DNA of 64,000 nucleotides from contig NZ_JAUYUS010000064.1 of the NCBI RefSeq assembly GCF_030694575.1, positions 28,338 to 92,337 on the forward strand, written 5' to 3'. The translations under genes and the position numbers were made by a program. The DNA is from Parvibaculum sp. Lineage in GTDB: Bacteria > Pseudomonadota > Alphaproteobacteria > Parvibaculales > Parvibaculaceae. The notes beneath the pieces are model-generated. The model was not told the origin of the DNA. It saw nothing but the letters and a program-made list of their open reading frames with translations, and searched no databases. Positions 1 through 9,429 of the stretch are shown piece by piece. Within the stretch, counting starts at the first letter, position 1, and each line of letters opens with the position of its first letter.

Positions 1-435
1 ATCCGCGAATTCGGTGAGGCCGTCGGCATCGATTTCCGGTTTGAAAAGATCGAACGGTCGCCGAACACTCTGGACAGCCATCGCCTCATCCGCTGGGCCG
101 GCACCGCCGGATGCCAGAACGAAATGGTCGACATCCTCTTTCGCCGCTATTTCGAGGATGGCGAGGATATAGGCTCCCACGACGTTCTCGCCGACGCGGC
201 GACGGAGGCCGGCATGGATGCCGATATCGTGCGCGATCTCCTCCTCAAAGATGCCGACAAGGAACTGATCCGGCAGGAAGACATGCTCGCGCGGCAGATG
301 GGGATATCGGGCGTGCCGAGCTTCGTCGTCAATTCGAAATGGGTGATGGTCGGTGCGCAGGAACCTGAAACACTCGTGAGGATGTTCAACAAACTCCTCG
401 CGCGCGAAGCCGAGGAAGCGGCTGCGGCTCAATAG
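1..435 (+). CDS. DsbA family oxidoreductase (FrnE-like), 3' part
   Basis: This is the C-terminal 144 residues of a thioredoxin-fold protein of the DsbA/FrnE or 2-hydroxychromene-2-carboxylate isomerase-like family. The frame is open from base 1 and ends at TAG 433-435, so the start and any CXXC active site lie left of the window. Visible landmarks are the helical insertion typical of DsbA proteins (N-S-H-R-L-I-R-W region near the start) and a cis-proline motif GVPSF near residue 106, followed by the final beta strands and a helix. The family catalyses thiol-disulfide exchange or isomerisation; which of these applies here cannot be decided without the N-terminus. The gene is convergent with mfd, whose stop lies 5 bases away. 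Confidence 0.85.
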   Translation: MREFGEAVGIDFRFEKIERSPNTLDSHRLIRWAGTAGCQNEMVDILFRRYFEDGEDIGSHDVLADAATEAGMDADIVRDLLLKDADKELIRQEDMLARQMGISGVPSFVVNSKWVMVGAQEPETLVRMFNKLLAREAEEAAAAQ

Positions 436-439
436 CGGT

Positions 440-3400
440 TCAGGCAGCCTTGGCCAGCGCGGCAAGCTTCGCGAGCGTCGTCATCAGGCGATGCGTACCC
501 GCGAGCCGTTCCGCCGGCGTTTCCCAATCGCGTTTGAAGACGAGCTTGTGATCCGGGCGCAGCTTCGCATTGCCGCGCTCGTCGTTGATAACCTCGACCA
601 GCGCGCCCGGATTCGGGAACGTATTTTCGCGGAAGGAAAGCACGACACCTTTCGGACCCGCTTCGATCTTCTCAACATTCGCGGCCCGGCAGAGACCCTT
701 GATCTCCACGATCTTGAGCAGGAATTCGACTTCCTGCGGCAACTTGCCGAAACGGTCGATCAGTTCCGCGGCGAAGCCGTCGATCTCGGAGCGCGTTTCG
801 ACGTCGGACAGGCGCCGGTAAAGCGCCATGCGCGCATCGAGGTCGGGAACGTAACCATCCGGAATGAGAACGGGCGTCCCGACATTGATCTGCGGCGACC
901 AGTGGCCTTCATCGTCTTCGATGCCGCCGCGCATGGATGCCACGGCTTCCTCCAGCATCTCCTGATAAAGTTCGTAGCCAACTTCCTTGATATGGCCGGA
1001 TTGCTCGTCGCCGAGCAGATTTCCTGCACCTCGAATATCGAGATCATGGCTCGCGAGAGAGAAGCCGGCGCCGAGCGAGTCAAGCGATTGAAGGACGCGC
1101 AGGCGCTTCTCCGCACCGGCCGTCAGCGTCCTGTTCGCGGGCACCGTGAGATAGGCGTAGGCGCGCGCCTTGGACCGGCCGACACGTCCGCGCAACTGAT
1201 AAAGTTGCGCAAGACCGAACATGTCGGCGCGATGCACCACAAGCGTATTCGCCGTCGGAATGTCGAGGCCGGATTCGACAATGGTCGTCGAAACGAGAAC
1301 GTCGTATTTCCCGTCATAGAACGCGGTCATCTTGTCTTCGATTTCACCGGCGGCCATCTGGCCATGCGCGGCGATGAACTTCACCTCCGGCACATATTGC
1401 CGGAGAAATTCTTCAGCCTCGGCGAGGTCCGCGATGCGCGGAACGACATAGAAGCTTTGCCCGCCGCGATAATGCTCGCGAAGCAGCGCCTCCCGAACCA
1501 CGACGGGATCAAAAGGCGAGACGTAGGTGCGCACGGCCAGGCGGTCGACCGGCGGCGTCGCGATGAGCGACAATTCGCGCACGCCTGACAATGCCAGCTG
1601 AAGCGTGCGCGGAATCGGCGTCGCGGTGAGCGTAAGAACATGAACCTCGGCCCGAAGTTTCTTCAGCTGCTCCTTGTGCACCACGCCGAAATGCTGCTCT
1701 TCATCGACGATGACCAGTCCGAGATTGCGAAACTTTATCTGCTTGCCGAGCAAAGCATGCGTGCCGATGACGATGTCGACCTGTCCGCTGGCAAGCCCTT
1801 CCCTGGCTTCCGTCATGTCCTTCGCCGAAACGAGGCGCGACATCTGACGAAGCTTGACGGGTAATCCCTGAAAGCGGGTTGCGAACGTACGATAGTGCTG
1901 CCGCGCAAGCAGCGTTGTAGGAACGACGACCGCAACCTGGAAGCCCGCCAGAGCGGCGACGAAGGCCGAGCGCAGCGCGACTTCCGTCTTGCCGAAGCCG
2001 ACATCGCCGCAAACAAGCCGGTCCATCGGCCGGCCGCGCGCGAGATCCTCCAGCACGGCATCGATCGCCTGTTCCTGATCTTCGGTTTCGGTAAAGGGAA
2101 AGCGCGCGCAGAATTCGTCGTAGGCGCCGGGCTGGGGCTCCATGGCAGGCGCGCTCTTGAGTTCGCGTGCGGCGGCGATCTTTATGAGTTCCGCCGCCAT
2201 CTCGCGAATACGTTCCTTGAGACGCGCCTTCCGCGCCTGCCAGCCCGTGCCGCCGAGGCGGTCGAGCTGCGCATCCTCATCGTCGGAACCGTAGCGCGAC
2301 AGGAGTTCGATATTCTCGACCGGCAGATAGAGCTTGTCGCCGCCGTGATAGATCAGGAGGAGGCAATCATGGGGCGCGCCCATAACCTCGATCGCCTGCA
2401 GCCGCTCGAACCTGCCGATGCCGTGATCGACGTGCACGACGAGGTCGCCCGGCGACAGGCTCGATGCTTCCGTCAGGAAGTTCTCGGCGCGCTTCTTGCG
2501 CCTCTGCCGGACGAGACGGTCGCCGAGGACATCCTGTTCGCTGATAAGCGCAAGCTCATCCGTCTCGAAGCCGGCTTCCAGACCGAGAACAATCAGCGAA
2601 ACTGCACTTTTGTTAACGGCGTTAACATCGGCCCAGCTATCCGCCAGGAGAACATTTCCGATACCGTGGTCGGCGAGAACATGCTGAAGCCGGTCGCGCG
2701 CGCCCTCACTCCAGCTTGCAATGGCGATGCGCTTGCCGGCACGGCGCAGCCCAAGAATGTGTCCCCCGAGAACCTCGAAAATGTTCACCCCATCCTGAGC
2801 GCGTTCCGGCGCGAAGTTCCGGCCCTGCTTGCCGCCCAGGTTGATACCTGCGGTCTCGGGAACGCTGAACGGCGTCAGTGCGCGTACGCGCCGCTCTCCG
2901 ATCACCTTTCCCCACTCGTCGGCCGTGAGGTAAAGCGCGTCCGGCTTGAGCGGTTTGTAGCTTGGCGCGTCGATGGCGAGCTTGGCTTCACGCGCAGTTT
3001 TGCGGGCTTCGACGCGTGCTTCGTAGTAGTCGCCGATCAATTCGAGGCGCGCGGAATTCGCGTCTTCCGCCTGCGCGTCAAGCGTCACCATGGCATCCGA
3101 AGCGTAATCGAAAAGCGTTTCGAGCCGCTCGTGAAAGAGCGGCAGCCAGTGTTCCATGCCCGCATGCTTGCGGCCTTCGCTGACCGCCTCGTAGAGCGGG
3201 TCGCCGTCGGTTACGGCTCCGAGCGTTGCCACATAGGCCGCGCGAAACCGTCTGATCGCTTCCTTGTCGAGATGTATCTCGCTTGCAGGTACCAGATCGA
3301 GCCCATGTAACTGACCGACGGTGCGCTGCGTGGCGGCATCGAAGCTGCGAATGGCATCGAGCGTGTCGCCGAACATATCGAGCCTGACCGGAAGCTCGAA

Positions 3401-3946
3401 GCCGGATGGATAGATGTCGACGATGCCGCCGCGCACGGCGAATTCTCCAGGCTCGCGGACGGTTCCTGTCCGGCTGTAGCCATTCGCGGCGAGATAGCTT
3501 GTGAGTTCGTCCAGGTCGATCCGGTTACCGGTCCGGGCAGACCATGCTGATGTCTTGACGGTCTCACGGGCGGGAACCCGCTGCAGAACGGCATTGACGG
3601 TCGCGAGGAGTACGAGCGGTTTCTCGCCGGCCCTCTCCTGCCGCGCAACGAGGCGCGACAACGCCGCCATGCGCCGCGCGCTGATATCCACGTTCGGAGA
3701 CACGCGGTCATAGGGAAGGCAATCCCATGCCGGGAAGCTCTCGATTTCGATATCGGGCGCGAAGAACGCTAGCGCCTCGGCGAGCGCAGCCATGCGCGCA
3801 TCGTCGCGCGCGACATGCAGGATCGTTTGCCCTCCCTCGGGCAGGCGCCGCGCCATGTCCGCCAGAACCAGCGCGTCGAAGCCCTCGGGCGTTTCGCCCA
3901 AGGTCAGACGGCCTGGCGCCGAGACGATTTCAGTGAATTTCTTCAA
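440..3946 (-). CDS. mfd: Transcription-repair coupling factor Mfd
   Basis: 1168-residue ATP-dependent translocase that removes stalled RNA polymerase from lesions and recruits UvrA for strand-specific repair. The length matches Mfd proteins (about 1150). The N-terminal third is the UvrB-like damage-recognition module. The CarD-like RNA polymerase interaction domain follows near residue 500 (SPGDLVVHVDHGIGRFERL). The RecG-like motor has Walker A GDVGFGKTE, the DEEQHFG box, TATPIPRT and the QLRGRVGRS motif. A C-terminal TRCF domain ends the protein. It starts 17 bases after sdhE and is probably co-transcribed with it. uvrA, its functional partner, lies at the other end of this window. Confidence 0.98.
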   Translation of the reverse strand: MKKFTEIVSAPGRLTLGETPEGFDALVLADMARRLPEGGQTILHVARDDARMAALAEALAFFAPDIEIESFPAWDCLPYDRVSPNVDISARRMAALSRLVARQERAGEKPLVLLATVNAVLQRVPARETVKTSAWSARTGNRIDLDELTSYLAANGYSRTGTVREPGEFAVRGGIVDIYPSGFELPVRLDMFGDTLDAIRSFDAATQRTVGQLHGLDLVPASEIHLDKEAIRRFRAAYVATLGAVTDGDPLYEAVSEGRKHAGMEHWLPLFHERLETLFDYASDAMVTLDAQAEDANSARLELIGDYYEARVEARKTAREAKLAIDAPSYKPLKPDALYLTADEWGKVIGERRVRALTPFSVPETAGINLGGKQGRNFAPERAQDGVNIFEVLGGHILGLRRAGKRIAIASWSEGARDRLQHVLADHGIGNVLLADSWADVNAVNKSAVSLIVLGLEAGFETDELALISEQDVLGDRLVRQRRKKRAENFLTEASSLSPGDLVVHVDHGIGRFERLQAIEVMGAPHDCLLLIYHGGDKLYLPVENIELLSRYGSDDEDAQLDRLGGTGWQARKARLKERIREMAAELIKIAAARELKSAPAMEPQPGAYDEFCARFPFTETEDQEQAIDAVLEDLARGRPMDRLVCGDVGFGKTEVALRSAFVAALAGFQVAVVVPTTLLARQHYRTFATRFQGLPVKLRQMSRLVSAKDMTEAREGLASGQVDIVIGTHALLGKQIKFRNLGLVIVDEEQHFGVVHKEQLKKLRAEVHVLTLTATPIPRTLQLALSGVRELSLIATPPVDRLAVRTYVSPFDPVVVREALLREHYRGGQSFYVVPRIADLAEAEEFLRQYVPEVKFIAAHGQMAAGEIEDKMTAFYDGKYDVLVSTTIVESGLDIPTANTLVVHRADMFGLAQLYQLRGRVGRSKARAYAYLTVPANRTLTAGAEKRLRVLQSLDSLGAGFSLASHDLDIRGAGNLLGDEQSGHIKEVGYELYQEMLEEAVASMRGGIEDDEGHWSPQINVGTPVLIPDGYVPDLDARMALYRRLSDVETRSEIDGFAAELIDRFGKLPQEVEFLLKIVEIKGLCRAANVEKIEAGPKGVVLSFRENTFPNPGALVEVINDERGNAKLRPDHKLVFKRDWETPAERLAGTHRLMTTLAKLAALAKAA

Positions 3947-3963
3947 GCAGATGGCTGCCCCGG

Positions 3964-4269
3964 CTATCGCTGCCAGAGCGGTCCCTTCATGTGATTGAAC
4001 GTGCGGATTCGGGCCAGCAGCCCTGTATCGTGTTCCGGGGCCACGTTTTCGCGTCCGGTGACCCAGTTGTAAAGCGTCGTATCTTCGACGGCGATCAGCT
4101 CTTCATATTGATCGAGTTCCGAATCCGTCAACGATTCCAATGTGCTGTCGGCAAAATGGCCGAGGATGAGGTCCATTTCCTTGATCCCGCGGTGCCACGA
4201 GCGGAACTTGAGCCGCCGCAGGCGCACATCGCGGTCGAGGTGGTCTCCGGGCTCTCCAGTCTCAGCCAT
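3964..4269 (-). CDS. sdhE: FAD assembly factor SdhE (succinate dehydrogenase assembly)
   Basis: 101-residue small helical protein that assists covalent flavinylation of the succinate dehydrogenase flavoprotein SdhA. The diagnostic RGxxE motif is present as RSWHRGIKEMD around residues 23-33, followed by the usual acidic region and a C-terminal helix. I placed the start at ATG 4267-4269 (MAETGEP) because the longer open frame upstream has no similarity to the family and would run past the divergent recG promoter. It lies directly upstream of mfd on the same strand and divergent from recG, an arrangement common in alphaproteobacteria. Confidence 0.93.
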   Translation of the reverse strand: MAETGEPGDHLDRDVRLRRLKFRSWHRGIKEMDLILGHFADSTLESLTDSELDQYEELIAVEDTTLYNWVTGRENVAPEHDTGLLARIRTFNHMKGPLWQR

Positions 4270-4366
4270 GTCTGTCTCCGCGTCGCATGGCCGGGATATA
4301 GACCGTGAGCGCTCCCATGTCATTAGAATGGCCGCATGATTCCCAGCTGTCCCCGGAGCGCGGCCG

Positions 4367-6451
4367 ATGCGGCCTGAAGTGCTTTTTCCCCTTTTCGCGC
4401 CGGCGCGCTCGCTGCCGGGCATCGGACCACGCCTTGAAGCGCTGGTCGAGAAGCTTGCGGGGCCGAAGGTCGTCGATCTGCTTTGGCACCTGCCATCCGG
4501 CCTGATCGACCGCCGCAACCGGCCAGCCATCGCCGAGGTGCGCGACGGCGACATCGCGACCATGGAGGTGACGGTCGGGCTTCACATTCCGCCACGGACG
4601 AAACGGCTCCCTTATCGGGTACATGTCTTCGACGACACAGGCGAGATGCAGATCGTCTTCTTCAACGCGAGACCGGAGCACGTCGCCAAGCTGTTGCCCG
4701 AGGGCCAGCGCCGGATTGTTTCGGGCCGCGTCGAGTTTTATCAGGGCGCGCCGCAGATGACGCATCCGGATCATATGATCGGGCTCGATGAACTGGCTGA
4801 CCTGCCGCTTCTGGAGCCGGTCTACCCGTTGACGGCGGGCCTGCCGCTGAAAGCGATCCAGAAAGCCATTCGGGGCGCGTTGCCGCGTCTTCCGGACCTG
4901 CCGGAATGGCAGGATGGGCCCTGGCTCAAGGCACGCGGTTGGGCACCATGGAAAAACTCGCTCGTCGCAGCGCATGAACCGCAATCCTCCGCCGATCTCG
5001 AATCCGACGCCTCTGCCCGCGCGCGCCTCGCCTATGACGAATTGCTGGCAAACCAGCTGGCGCTCGGTCTCGTAAGATTGCGCATGCGCCGCCTGCCCGG
5101 CCGCTCCATCACCGGCGACGGGCACCTGAGGAAGAAGGTGGAAGCAGCCCTTCCCTTCGCGCTGACGGGCGCGCAGCTTCGGGCCCTCGCGGAAATCTCC
5201 GCCGACATGAAGAGCGAGCACCGGATGTTGCGTCTGCTGCAGGGGGATGTCGGCAGCGGCAAAACGGTGGTGGCGTTGCTCGCCATGCTGAACGCAGTAG
5301 AGGCGGGCTTTCAGGCCGCCATGATGGCACCGACGGAAATTCTCGCACGGCAGCATTACACCACGCTGGCACCGCTATGCACCGCAGCGGGCATCCGCCT
5401 CGAACTGCTGACCGGCCGCGAAAAGGGAAAGCGGCGGGAGGATATCCTCATGGCGCTCGCAAACGGGGATATCGACATACTGGTCGGGACCCATGCGCTG
5501 TTTCAGGGCGATGTCACCTTCAGCGATCTTGCCTTCGCCGTCGTCGACGAACAGCACCGTTTTGGCGTGCATCAACGTCTCATGCTGACGTCCAAAGGCG
5601 GGACGGGCACGGACGTACTGGTAATGACGGCGACGCCGATCCCGCGCACCCTGACGCTCACCGCTTATGGCGACATGGACGTGTCGAAACTCGACGAGAA
5701 GCCGCCAGGGCGAAAGCCCGTCGATACGCGCGCCCTTCCGCTCGACCGGCTGAACGATGTAGTCGCCGGCCTCAACCGCGCACTTGCGCGAGGCGATCAG
5801 GTTTACTGGGTCTGCCCGCTTGTCGAGGAATCCGACGAAGTCGACGCGGCGGCCGCCGAAGAACGTCATCGGCACCTTCAATCGATTTTCGGTGAGAAAG
5901 TCGGGCTGGTGCACGGGCGCATGAAAGCCGCCGACAAGGACGCCGTCATGGCCCGCTTTCAGGCGGGCGAAATTCGTATCCTTGTCGCAACCACGGTAAT
6001 CGAGGTCGGTGTCAACGTGCCGACGGCCACCGTCATGGTGATCGAGCACGCCGAACGCTTCGGCCTCGCGCAGCTTCACCAGTTGCGCGGACGTGTGGGC
6101 CGCGGCGGGGATAAATCGAGTTGCCTGCTTCTTTATCAGGCACCGTTGGGGGAAACGGCTGCCGCCCGCATCAAGATCATGCGCGAAACGGAGGACGGTT
6201 TTCGCATCGCCGAGGAAGACCTGCGGCTACGCGGGGCGGGCGAACTCCTTGGCACACGCCAAAGCGGCTTGCCTTCGTTCCGTCTCGCGAATATCGAAAC
6301 ACAGCAGGAATTGCTGGCCGCAGCCTATGACGACGCACGGCTCATTCTCGACCGCGACGCAGAACTCGAAAGTCCGCGCGGCCAGGCATTGCGCATATTG
6401 CTGTATCTGTTCGAGCGGGACGAAGCGATCCGCTACCTGCGATCAGGATGA
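4367..6451 (+). CDS. recG: ATP-dependent DNA helicase RecG
   Basis: 694-residue fork-reversal helicase acting on stalled replication forks and Holliday junctions. The N-terminal wedge/OB domain (residues about 1-200, with the LPSGLIDRR region) precedes an SF2 motor with GDVGSGKTVVALLAM (Walker A), DEQHRFG (motif II), TATPIPRTLT (motif III) and QLRGRVGRG (motif VI). The length agrees with RecG (about 690). The start at ATG 4367 has GGAG 10 bases upstream. It is divergent from sdhE-mfd across a 97-base promoter region, and its 3' end overlaps the convergent DUF502 gene by 9 bases. Confidence 0.98.
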   Translation: MRPEVLFPLFAPARSLPGIGPRLEALVEKLAGPKVVDLLWHLPSGLIDRRNRPAIAEVRDGDIATMEVTVGLHIPPRTKRLPYRVHVFDDTGEMQIVFFNARPEHVAKLLPEGQRRIVSGRVEFYQGAPQMTHPDHMIGLDELADLPLLEPVYPLTAGLPLKAIQKAIRGALPRLPDLPEWQDGPWLKARGWAPWKNSLVAAHEPQSSADLESDASARARLAYDELLANQLALGLVRLRMRRLPGRSITGDGHLRKKVEAALPFALTGAQLRALAEISADMKSEHRMLRLLQGDVGSGKTVVALLAMLNAVEAGFQAAMMAPTEILARQHYTTLAPLCTAAGIRLELLTGREKGKRREDILMALANGDIDILVGTHALFQGDVTFSDLAFAVVDEQHRFGVHQRLMLTSKGGTGTDVLVMTATPIPRTLTLTAYGDMDVSKLDEKPPGRKPVDTRALPLDRLNDVVAGLNRALARGDQVYWVCPLVEESDEVDAAAAEERHRHLQSIFGEKVGLVHGRMKAADKDAVMARFQAGEIRILVATTVIEVGVNVPTATVMVIEHAERFGLAQLHQLRGRVGRGGDKSSCLLLYQAPLGETAAARIKIMRETEDGFRIAEEDLRLRGAGELLGTRQSGLPSFRLANIETQQELLAAAYDDARLILDRDAELESPRGQALRILLYLFERDEAIRYLRSG

Positions 6452-7186
6452 CGCCGTCCGTGGATTGGCGACAACGACCGCCTCCGGCGTCTCGCCAGGG
6501 ACCTTGCGCGGCGGCTCGACGAGACCTGCGGAGATGATGAGCTTCGCGCCCTCCTCGATCGTCATATCCAGAATTTGCACATCGGCACGCGGCACAAAAA
6601 GAAGAAAGCCGGACGTGGGGTTCGGCGTCGTCGGCAGGAAGACACTCATGAGATCGTGGCCCGTCCGGTCCACGATTTCGCCCTTTGTCTGGGTTGTGAT
6701 GAAGACGATGCAGTAGATTCCCCGACGGGGATATTCGATGAGACCGACGTCACGGAACGAGGCGTTGGACTGCGAGATCACCGTCTCGAAAATCTGCTTG
6801 AAGGCACCGTAGATGCTTCGCACCACAGGCATCCGGTCGACAAGCCGCTCCCCGAAATTGAGCACCGCCCGTCCGAAGAAATTGGCGGTAAGCGCGCCGA
6901 GCAGCGTCAGCAGCACGAAAGCGATAAGGAGCCCGAGGCCGGGGATATCGAAAGGAAGATAGTTATCCGGCTGATAACGGTCCGGAATGAGCGGCGTAAA
7001 CCAGGTGTCGATCAGGTCGATGAACCAGCGGGTGATCCAGATCGTAAGGCCGATCGGAGCCGCCACGACGATGCCGGTCAGGAAGTAATTGCGGATTCTC
7101 GTCATGAAACCGATGGGCTTGGCAGGCAGAATCAAATGCGGCTCGGTGCCTGGCCGGTTCGGGTCTTCGCTGTGCTGATCGCTCAT
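6443..7186 (-). CDS. DUF502 family membrane protein
   Basis: 247-residue protein of the DUF502 family, function unknown. The N-terminal 35 residues are polar. Two strong hydrophobic segments follow (about residues 26-48, GIVVAAPIGLTIWITRWFID, and about 72-95, GLGLLIAFVLLTLLGALTA). After them comes the conserved soluble part with PVVRSIYGAFKQ and the VFLPTTPNPTSGFLLFVP motif. The start at ATG 7186 (MSDQHSE) was preferred over a GTG at 7207, which is possible. The gene is convergent with recG and overlaps its stop by 9 bases. Related proteins are found mainly in proteobacteria and plant membranes; no reaction can be assigned. Confidence 0.88.
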   Translation of the reverse strand: MSDQHSEDPNRPGTEPHLILPAKPIGFMTRIRNYFLTGIVVAAPIGLTIWITRWFIDLIDTWFTPLIPDRYQPDNYLPFDIPGLGLLIAFVLLTLLGALTANFFGRAVLNFGERLVDRMPVVRSIYGAFKQIFETVISQSNASFRDVGLIEYPRRGIYCIVFITTQTKGEIVDRTGHDLMSVFLPTTPNPTSGFLLFVPRADVQILDMTIEEGAKLIISAGLVEPPRKVPGETPEAVVVANPRTASS

Positions 7187-7379
7187 CTGAACCGCCGCAT
7201 GCCTCACATTTTTGCCGCCGCCCCAAGTTGACGCCGGGGCGCGCTGGCCTCGGGCGCGCCGCCTCTTTCATAGCATTGTGCCCCTTCCCTGTCAGGCCTA
7301 TGCGCTTCATCATGCTCCCAATCGGCATAAATCGGGGGCTGGAAGCTCCCGCAAAACAAGCCTTTCTGGGAGAAACAGC

Positions 7380-8414
7380 ATGGCCAGAACTCAACCGGGA
7401 ACAAAGCTTCGGCTCGCACCCGAAGACGAATACACCCACACGCCCGACGCGGCCTCGAACTATAACGAGAGCATGTATTTCAACATGTTCGACCCGGTGA
7501 GAAAGACCGGCGGCTGGTTCCGCCTCGGCAACCGGCCCAATGAGGGCTATGCCGAAATGTCGAACTGCCTCTATCTGCCCGATGGCCGAGTGGCGTTCAT
7601 GTACGCCAAGCCGAAAATTACAGGCAACGAGGAGATGAATGCGGGGGGGATGAAATTCGAAGTGATCGAGCCCCTAAAACGTCTTCGCGTCACTTATTCC
7701 GGCAAGGCGGTCGTTCTCGCCCGGCCGTTCGACATGGCCGATCCGGCCAAAGCCTTCAAGGAGAACCCGGTGGTTCCCTGCGAGGTGGCGCTGGACTACG
7801 AGGGTGTATCGCCGATGTTCGGCGGTGAGACGGTCAAAGAAGACGGGTCGCCGCTCGACCTGGATCCGGAAAAATCATTCGCCAAGGCTCACTATGAGCA
7901 GCACATGGCGGCGAAAGGTTATTTCAAGGTAGGCGACGAGCGTTTCGACGTCTCCGGCTTCGGTCTGCGGGACAAGAGCTGGGGGCCGCGTTACTGGCAG
8001 GCCATCCACTGGTATCGCTGGCTGCCGATGAATTTCGGGCGAGACTTCGGCATGATGATTTCGGTGGTGACGAACGCGGAAGGCAAGCAGCATCAAGGCG
8101 GCATGGTGTTGAAGGACGGCGTCTACGACCTCATAAAATCCTGCAGCATCGAAAGCGACTGGGACGAGAATTGGTATCAGACGGGGCTCCGGGCTCACGT
8201 TGAAACGGAATCCGGCCAGACCTACGACGTAGAGGGCAAGGTGCTGTCGCTCATTCCCCTGCGCAACCGGCGCAAGGGCCCGGACGGAGAAGAACTCAAC
8301 ACCCGCATCACCGAGGGCATGACCGAGTATCGCTGTAACGGACTGACTGGCTATGGCCTGTCCGAGTATCTCGACCAGATCGTGGACGGAGCGCCTGTCG
8401 GCGCGGGGCATTGA
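7380..8414 (+). CDS. DUF7064/AttH-like protein (lipid or CoA-thioester metabolism context)
   Basis: 344-residue soluble protein. I recognise the general lipocalin-like, tyrosinase-like-domain family (DUF7064/7065, sometimes called AttH-like), seen in actinobacteria and alphaproteobacteria near acyl-CoA genes. Many Trp/Tyr-rich strands are visible, for example DKSWGPRYWQAIHWYRW around residues 199-215. No catalytic motif is recognised. ATG 7380 has a good ribosome site, GGGAGAA, 7 bases upstream. The stop at 8412-8414 is one base before the start of the phosphotransferase gene, so the two are probably one operon with the DUF6285 gene. Function is unknown. Confidence 0.72.
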   Translation: MARTQPGTKLRLAPEDEYTHTPDAASNYNESMYFNMFDPVRKTGGWFRLGNRPNEGYAEMSNCLYLPDGRVAFMYAKPKITGNEEMNAGGMKFEVIEPLKRLRVTYSGKAVVLARPFDMADPAKAFKENPVVPCEVALDYEGVSPMFGGETVKEDGSPLDLDPEKSFAKAHYEQHMAAKGYFKVGDERFDVSGFGLRDKSWGPRYWQAIHWYRWLPMNFGRDFGMMISVVTNAEGKQHQGGMVLKDGVYDLIKSCSIESDWDENWYQTGLRAHVETESGQTYDVEGKVLSLIPLRNRRKGPDGEELNTRITEGMTEYRCNGLTGYGLSEYLDQIVDGAPVGAGH

Positions 8415-8415
8415 A

Positions 8416-9429
8416 ATGGGCGCGGAAGCCAATCCGATAGCGGCACCGCTGGCCCATGTCGTCCGGAACCGCATCGCGGGTGCGACCGGCGTTGCCGGTC
8501 TGAAACGGCTCTCCGGCGGTGCCAGTCAGGAAACCTGGTCCTTCGACGCAATCACCTCCGGCGATCCGGTACAGCTCATTCTGCGCCGTGCCCCCGGGGG
8601 GGAACGAGCGCCGAGCGCCACGGCCGTGCCGCTGGAAACCGAGGCCCGCCTGATCGGCCTGGCCGGCGGCGTGGGCGTACCCGTGCCGACGGTGCGCCAC
8701 ATCCTCGCCCCGGAGGACGGGTTGGGCCATGGCTTTATCATGAACCGCATCGCGGGCGAGACCATCGCAAGGAAAATCCTCCGCGACGATGAATATGCAA
8801 ATGCGCGTCCGAAGCTCGCCCGCCAATGCGGGGAAATCCTCGCCCGACTCCACAACATCGATAAAGCGTCGCTGCCGCCCCTCCGCACATCGCCGGCCCG
8901 CGCTGAAATCGAGCAGTATCTCGGCGTTTACAAGGCGCACGGTCATCCCCATCCGGTATTCGATCTGGCTCTCAGATGGCTGAAGGAAAACGCACCGCCG
9001 GAGTCGACGGACCACACCCTCGTCCATGGCGACTTCCGGAACGGCAATCTCATGATCGGACCCGATGGTGTCCGTGCCGTGCTTGACTGGGAACTCGCCC
9101 ATATCGGCGATCCAATGGAAGATCTCGGGTGGATTTGCGTGAATTCCTGGCGCTTCGGAAATATAGACCAGCCGGTCGGCGGCTTCGGCGCGCGCGAGGA
9201 TATGTTCGAGGGATATGAGGCGGCGGGCGGCGCAAAGGTCGACCCTGCCCGCGTCAAGTTCTGGGAAGTGCTCGGGACGCTCAAATGGGGCATCATGTGC
9301 ACCATCATGGTAACGGCCTTCAAAAGCGGCGCGGACCGCTCCGTCGAACGCGCCACCATCGGCCGCCGCTCATCCGAAACGGAAATCGACTTGCTGCGCC
9401 TTTTGGCGCCGCGCGCGAAGGAGGCATGA
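8416..9429 (+). CDS. Phosphotransferase family protein (APH/ACAD10-like kinase fold)
   Basis: 337-residue aminoglycoside-phosphotransferase/choline-kinase fold protein. The N-lobe carries the glycine-rich LSGGASQETW segment (residues about 29-38). The Brenner motif appears as LVHGDFRNGNLMI and the metal-binding Asp as VLDWELAHIGDP. This matches the kinase domain that in eukaryotic ACAD10/11 is fused to an acyl-CoA dehydrogenase and phosphorylates 4-hydroxyacyl-CoA. In bacteria the domain is often a separate gene in acyl-CoA operons. Start ATG 8416 follows the upstream stop directly, and the stop TGA abuts the DUF6285 start. The substrate here is not known; a hydroxyacyl-CoA is my inference. 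Confidence 0.85.
   Translation: MGAEANPIAAPLAHVVRNRIAGATGVAGLKRLSGGASQETWSFDAITSGDPVQLILRRAPGGERAPSATAVPLETEARLIGLAGGVGVPVPTVRHILAPEDGLGHGFIMNRIAGETIARKILRDDEYANARPKLARQCGEILARLHNIDKASLPPLRTSPARAEIEQYLGVYKAHGHPHPVFDLALRWLKENAPPESTDHTLVHGDFRNGNLMIGPDGVRAVLDWELAHIGDPMEDLGWICVNSWRFGNIDQPVGGFGAREDMFEGYEAAGGAKVDPARVKFWEVLGTLKWGIMCTIMVTAFKSGADRSVERATIGRRSSETEIDLLRLLAPRAKEA

Noticed and set aside
491-1588. 365-codon frame antisense to mfd
   Set aside because: Shadow of the conserved Mfd C-terminal region.
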